A stretch of DNA of 64,000 nt, from positions 1 through 64,000 of the forward strand of contig JAURWE010000034.1 of assembly GCA_030655075.1 (NCBI GenBank), read 5' to 3'. Both the position numbers and the translations under genes were made by a program. Origin of the DNA: Pararhizobium sp. (lineage in GTDB: Bacteria; Pseudomonadota; Alphaproteobacteria; Rhizobiales; Rhizobiaceae). The notes beneath the pieces were generated by a model. That model was not told the DNA's origin. It saw only the letters and a program-made list of their open reading frames with translations, and did no database searches. How positions within the stretch are numbered: the stretch's first letter is position 1; every line of letters begins with the position of its first letter. Of this stretch, positions 60,617 to 64,000 are shown one piece after another.

Positions 60617-62473
60617 TCAGGCCCGGGCCCGCACGAACGAGCCGGGCGCTTCCTCAAGCGTGTTCAGCGTACCGCCGGTCTTGCGGGCCGGAACCATGCG
60701 GCCATCCTGCTTCTTGATCCACGCGTGCCAGTGCGGCCACCAGGAGCCCGGAGTTTCCTCGGCCTTGGCCACCCAGTCGTCGAAATCGCCCTTGGGCACG
60801 CCGCCGGTCCAGAATTGGTACTTCATCTTGTCCGGTGGATTGACCACGCCGGCAATATGGCCCGAGCCCGCCATGACATAGGTGACCTTGCCGCCAAAGA
60901 ACCGGCTGCCGACGAACACCGATTTTGCCGGCGCGATATGATCTTCCTTGGCGGCGAGATTGTAGATCGGGATCTTGACGTCGCTGAGCGAAATCGTCTT
61001 GCCCGCCAGCACCATCTTGCCTGAGGTCAGGCTGTTGTTGAGGTAACAGTTGCGCAGGTAGAACGAGTGATTGGCGGCCGGCATGCGGGTGGAATCCGAG
61101 TTCCAGTAGAGAAGGTCGAAGGGCATCGGATCCTGGCCCTTCAGGTAATTGTTGACGAAATAGGGCCAGATCAGGTCCGAGGCGCGCAGCATGTTGAAGG
61201 CGGTCGCCATCTTTGAGCCGTCGAGATAGCCTGTCGCTTTCATCGACTCTTCGATCTGCTGGATCTGGTCGTCATCGACAAAGACTTTCAGGTCTCCGGC
61301 ATAGGTGAAATCGACCTGCGTCGTGAACAGGGTGGCCGTGCGGATGCGGGTGTCGCCTTCCTGCGCATGCAGCGCCATCGTCGCTGCCAGCAGCGTGCCG
61401 CCGACGCAGTAGCCGATCGAATTGACCTCGTCCTCGCCGGTGGCCGCCTCGATCGTATCGAGCGCAAAGCCGATGCCTTCACGGGCGTAGGCTTCCCAGC
61501 CCTTGTTGGCATGCCGCTCGTCCGGGTTGACCCAGGAGATGACGAAGACCGTATGACCCTGGCTGACCGCCCAGCGGATGAAGGATTTCTGCGGGTTGAG
61601 GTCGAGCACATAGAACTTGTTGATCCACGGCGGGCAGATCATCAGCGGCCGCTTCAGCACCTCGTCCGTCGTCGCATCATACTGAAGGATCTGGCAGACG
61701 TCGCTCTGCGCCACGACCTTGCCCGGCGTGATCGCCATGTTCTCGCCGACGGCAAACTTGCTTGTGTCGGTCTGGCGCAGTTTCAGATCACCACGCCCGG
61801 CGGTGATGTCTTCGGCCAGCATCTGCATGCCGCGCACCAGATTGGCGCCATTCGAAGACACGGTCTCGCGATAGAGCTGCGGATTGGTGGTGATGAAATT
61901 ACTCGGAGACAGCGCACTGGAAATCTGGCGCACATAAAAAGCCGCCTTGTGCTTCGTGTGCTCGTCGAGATCCTCGGCCTCCTTCACCAGCTTATCGGCC
62001 CAGTCGGAGGTGACGAAATAGGCCTCGCGCAAAAAGTGGAAAAACGGGTTCTTTTCCCAGTCCGGATCGGAAAAGCGCTTGTCGCCGCGCGGTTTTGTTT
62101 CGACTTCCGCTGCGGCATCGCCGTTCAGCGCCTGCAGCGAGCGCGACCAGAGCATGAAATAGCTGCCCATCAGCTGTGTCTGCGCCTCGAAGGTCCGGCG
62201 CGGGTCGGACAGCCAGTATTCGGATACTTTCGACAGGGTCTTGACCATATCGACCATTGGCTCGGCGGCCATGTCGCTCTTCTCACCGCTTTCGCGCGGT
62301 GCCAGCCAGGCCGACGCTGCCTTGCCGATCTGTTCGACGGCGCGGGCGAGGTTGACGGTCAGGGCTTCCGGATCTTTGACGATGTAGGGATCGACGGCTT
62401 GTGGATCGAAACTGCGGAAAGAACCAGAACCAGCTTTGCCTGCATCATCCGGTGCCGTCCTGTCTTCTGCCAC
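60617..62473 (-). CDS. phaC: Poly(3-hydroxyalkanoate) synthase, class I
   Basis: Polymerises (R)-3-hydroxyacyl-CoA into PHB storage granules. 618 aa with an N-terminal variable region (1-about 110) and an alpha/beta hydrolase core. The lipase-like box GYCVGGT (354-360) gives nucleophile C356; the catalytic Asp is in AAKEDHIAP and the His in GSGHIAG. Length fits class I (no phaE or phaR needed). First gene of a four-gene cluster and divergent from the lipoprotein gene. Confidence 0.96.
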   Translation of the reverse strand: MAEDRTAPDDAGKAGSGSFRSFDPQAVDPYIVKDPEALTVNLARAVEQIGKAASAWLAPRESGEKSDMAAEPMVDMVKTLSKVSEYWLSDPRRTFEAQTQLMGSYFMLWSRSLQALNGDAAAEVETKPRGDKRFSDPDWEKNPFFHFLREAYFVTSDWADKLVKEAEDLDEHTKHKAAFYVRQISSALSPSNFITTNPQLYRETVSSNGANLVRGMQMLAEDITAGRGDLKLRQTDTSKFAVGENMAITPGKVVAQSDVCQILQYDATTDEVLKRPLMICPPWINKFYVLDLNPQKSFIRWAVSQGHTVFVISWVNPDERHANKGWEAYAREGIGFALDTIEAATGEDEVNSIGYCVGGTLLAATMALHAQEGDTRIRTATLFTTQVDFTYAGDLKVFVDDDQIQQIEESMKATGYLDGSKMATAFNMLRASDLIWPYFVNNYLKGQDPMPFDLLYWNSDSTRMPAANHSFYLRNCYLNNSLTSGKMVLAGKTISLSDVKIPIYNLAAKEDHIAPAKSVFVGSRFFGGKVTYVMAGSGHIAGVVNPPDKMKYQFWTGGVPKGDFDDWVAKAEETPGSWWPHWHAWIKKQDGRMVPARKTGGTLNTLEEAPGSFVRARA

Positions 62474-62612
62474 TCTGTTTCCTCCGAAAGTTTTGTTGTT
62501 TTTGTCTTTTTACATTCTGCCTGATAATGATTACAAGTGCCAGCGCGGTTGTGGCCGCGCGGCCCTCGGTCTCAAACCGTTGGCCCAGGAAGACCGGCAG
62601 AGGCAGGCAGGA

Positions 62613-63047
62613 ATGAACGACATCAAGTCCGATAAAAGCGGGTATCGCGCCGCATCGATCATGGCAGGCCCATCGATCATGGCAGGGCTGTGTGTCAGCC
62701 TTGTGCTTGCCGGATGCACGTCAGCGTCTGTCGATAATGTTACGCCCGTCAACACCACGCCGGTTGTCGTCTATGGCAGCCCGGATGATCAATCGGTGGA
62801 CGCCGCAGCCGTGAGCGGTGGTCCGCGCAAGTCCGGCGCCTATCCGACATTCGGCAAGCCGCTGCGTGCTGCAACACAGCAGATGACGGCGCAGGAAGTC
62901 TCGGCCATGCGTGCCGACATGGAGGGCATCGCCGCAGCCCGCGCCTCCGGTGCGATAAGCGAAGCCGAGTACCAGGCTAAGCTTGCAGAAATGCAGAAAC
63001 TGGCGGCCGAACACGGCGCCGATGCAAAGCGCGAAATCGAGAATTAG
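62613..63047 (+). CDS. Small lipoprotein with a duplicated segment in its signal peptide
   Basis: 144 aa. Lipobox LAGC with lipidated Cys at 35, after a basic start and hydrophobic run. The signal contains SIMAGPSIMAG (15-25) from an in-frame DNA repeat (CATCGATCATGGCAGG twice, 18 bp apart). Mature part ends in a helical region (QQMTAQEVSAMRADMEGI onward). Function unknown. The start ATG has CAGGA directly upstream; divergent from phaC. Other in-frame starts further 5' have no ribosome site. Confidence 0.75.
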   Translation: MNDIKSDKSGYRAASIMAGPSIMAGLCVSLVLAGCTSASVDNVTPVNTTPVVVYGSPDDQSVDAAAVSGGPRKSGAYPTFGKPLRAATQQMTAQEVSAMRADMEGIAAARASGAISEAEYQAKLAEMQKLAAEHGADAKREIEN

Positions 63048-63255
63048 GACTTGCGTTTGCGCACATTTAGAAGCAAAGCCTTCCATGGTCGATTTTGACT
63101 GCTTTGCGCATGAAAAGCAGCATCATAAGCACCTCGAGGTCGTGAAAAACCCTCATTGAGCGGATTTCACTGGCATTCGGCAGTTTGAAACGCGCATGTA
63201 TCCTCAACATCAGTAAGTCCCTTGGGATACGGCAAGCGCAAGACGGGGTTTTGAG

Positions 63256-64000
63256 ATGGAAGAGTTCCACAAGGTGCGGCGTCTGCCGCCTTACGTTTTC
63301 GAACAGGTCAACCGTTTGAAAGCCAGCGCGCGCGCGGGTGGAGCCGACATTATCGACCTTGGCATGGGCAATCCGGATCTGCCGACCCCGAAGGCCATCG
63401 TCGACAAGCTGTGCGAGGCCGTTCAGGACCCGCGCACGCACCGCTATTCCTCGTCCAAGGGCATCCCCGGCCTTCGCCGCGCGCAGGCGGCCTATTATGC
63501 CCGCCGCTTCGGTGTGAAGCTCAATCCCGATACGCAGATCGTCGCCACGCTCGGCTCGAAAGAGGGCTTTGCCAATATGGCCCAGGCGATCACCGCGCCC
63601 GGCGACGTCGTGCTCTGCCCGAACCCGACCTATCCGATCCATGCCTTCGGCTTCCTGATGGCGGGCGGCGTCATCCGCTCGATCTCGGTCGAGCCGGACG
63701 AAACCTTCTTTCCGCCACTGGAGCGGGCGATCCGACATTCGATCCCCAAGCCGATCGCGCTGATCGTCAACTACCCGTCGAACCCGACGGCGCAGGTGGC
63801 TTCGCTCGATTTCTACAAGGACGTCGTCGCCTTCGCCAAGAAGCATGACATCGTCATCCTCTCGGATCTGGCCTATTCGGAAATCTATTTCGATGGCGCG
63901 CCGCCGCCGTCGGTTCTCGAAGTGCCGGGTGCCATGGACATCAGCGTCGAGTTTACCTCGATGTCGAAGACTTTTTCCATGCCCGGCTGGCGCATCGGCT
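63256..64000 (+). CDS. alaC: Class I/II aminotransferase, AlaC type (3' end beyond window)
   Basis: PLP-dependent aminotransferase; 248 codons visible. It begins MEEFHKVRRLPPYVFEQVNR (cf. E. coli AlaC, RLPPYVF). GMGNPDLPTP (36-45), YSSSKGIPGLRRA (64-76), NYPSNPTA (172-179) and SMSKTFSMPGWR (235-246; PLP Lys K238) are class I signatures. Probably pyruvate-glutamate (alanine) transaminase, or a related LL-diaminopimelate/aspartate type. The start ATG at 63256 has GAG 1-3 nt and GGGG 9 nt upstream. In some alphaproteobacteria homoserine dehydrogenase follows, not seen here because the window ends. Confidence 0.9.
   Translation, partial: MEEFHKVRRLPPYVFEQVNRLKASARAGGADIIDLGMGNPDLPTPKAIVDKLCEAVQDPRTHRYSSSKGIPGLRRAQAAYYARRFGVKLNPDTQIVATLGSKEGFANMAQAITAPGDVVLCPNPTYPIHAFGFLMAGGVIRSISVEPDETFFPPLERAIRHSIPKPIALIVNYPSNPTAQVASLDFYKDVVAFAKKHDIVILSDLAYSEIYFDGAPPPSVLEVPGAMDISVEFTSMSKTFSMPGWRIG

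Overview
The window looks like a chromosomal segment of an alphaproteobacterium of the Rhizobiaceae (Rhizobium/Agrobacterium/Sinorhizobium relatives). The evidence is about 60 % GC, rhizobial families such as DUF455, DUF1489, DUF1127, PAS_5, BTLCP and fused SecDF, the alphaproteobacterial orders nagZ-scpA-scpB / tatABC-serS-surE-pcm / yajC-secDF, and two RNA-like loci with the three-stem CCTCCTCCC layout of the rhizobial alpha-r14 sRNAs. It is mostly housekeeping DNA. I see no insertion sequence, phage, CRISPR array, rRNA or integrase.

Layout. 1-1333: 5' part of a DEAD-box helicase gene whose body (about 1-1100) is far more GC-rich than everything after it. 1526-12564: envelope and housekeeping genes (M23 peptidase, DUF455, Bcp, AsmA/YhdP-like protein, tyrS, anmK, M50 protease, lipB). 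12761-14205: tRNA-Leu(GAG), a higBA toxin-antitoxin cassette bracketed by an imperfect 40-bp direct repeat, and a peptide-deformylase-like gene that has lost key metal-site residues. 14479-28506: mgtE, a MerR regulator with a clear operator, a palindromic repeat, small membrane enzymes, sdaA, a penicillin-binding D,D-carboxypeptidase, a transglutaminase-like protease, PilZ and PAS_5 proteins, rhomboid and CBS proteins. 28610-37105: nagZ, scpAB, an orphan ABC ATPase, tatABC, serS, surE, pcm. 37106-40145: a likely inserted block with AT-rich DNA carrying four LacI-type operators in a duplicated unit of about 305 bp, then a lacI-family gene and an unknown gene. It separates surE-pcm from the nlpD-like gene. 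40322-49165: nlpD-like, DUF815 ATPase, yajC, secDF, Mth938, squalene-synthase-like gene, trmFO. 49292-50625: two DUF1127 micro-genes and two alpha-r14-like RNAs. 50966-64000: two DUF2157/GDYXXLXY genes, tRNA-Leu(UAG), tig, an unknown two-gene cassette, sthA, corA, the phaC-sfsA-map-radC cluster, a lipoprotein and an AlaC-type aminotransferase cut by the window end.

Functional themes. Protein export and folding (TatABC, YajC, SecDF, trigger factor), cell-wall turnover and division (two M23/LytM proteins, DacC-like with SPOR, NagZ, AnmK), chromosome condensation (ScpAB), tRNA and translation (TyrS, SerS, TrmFO, Map, two tRNA-Leu), divalent cation transport (MgtE, CorA) and carbon storage (PhaC). 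The most interesting points are the LacI operator array, the tandem anti-Shine-Dalgarno RNA pair, the higBA insertion scar, the degenerate deformylase and the hybrid helicase gene. All family names come from reading the protein sequences; nothing was searched.
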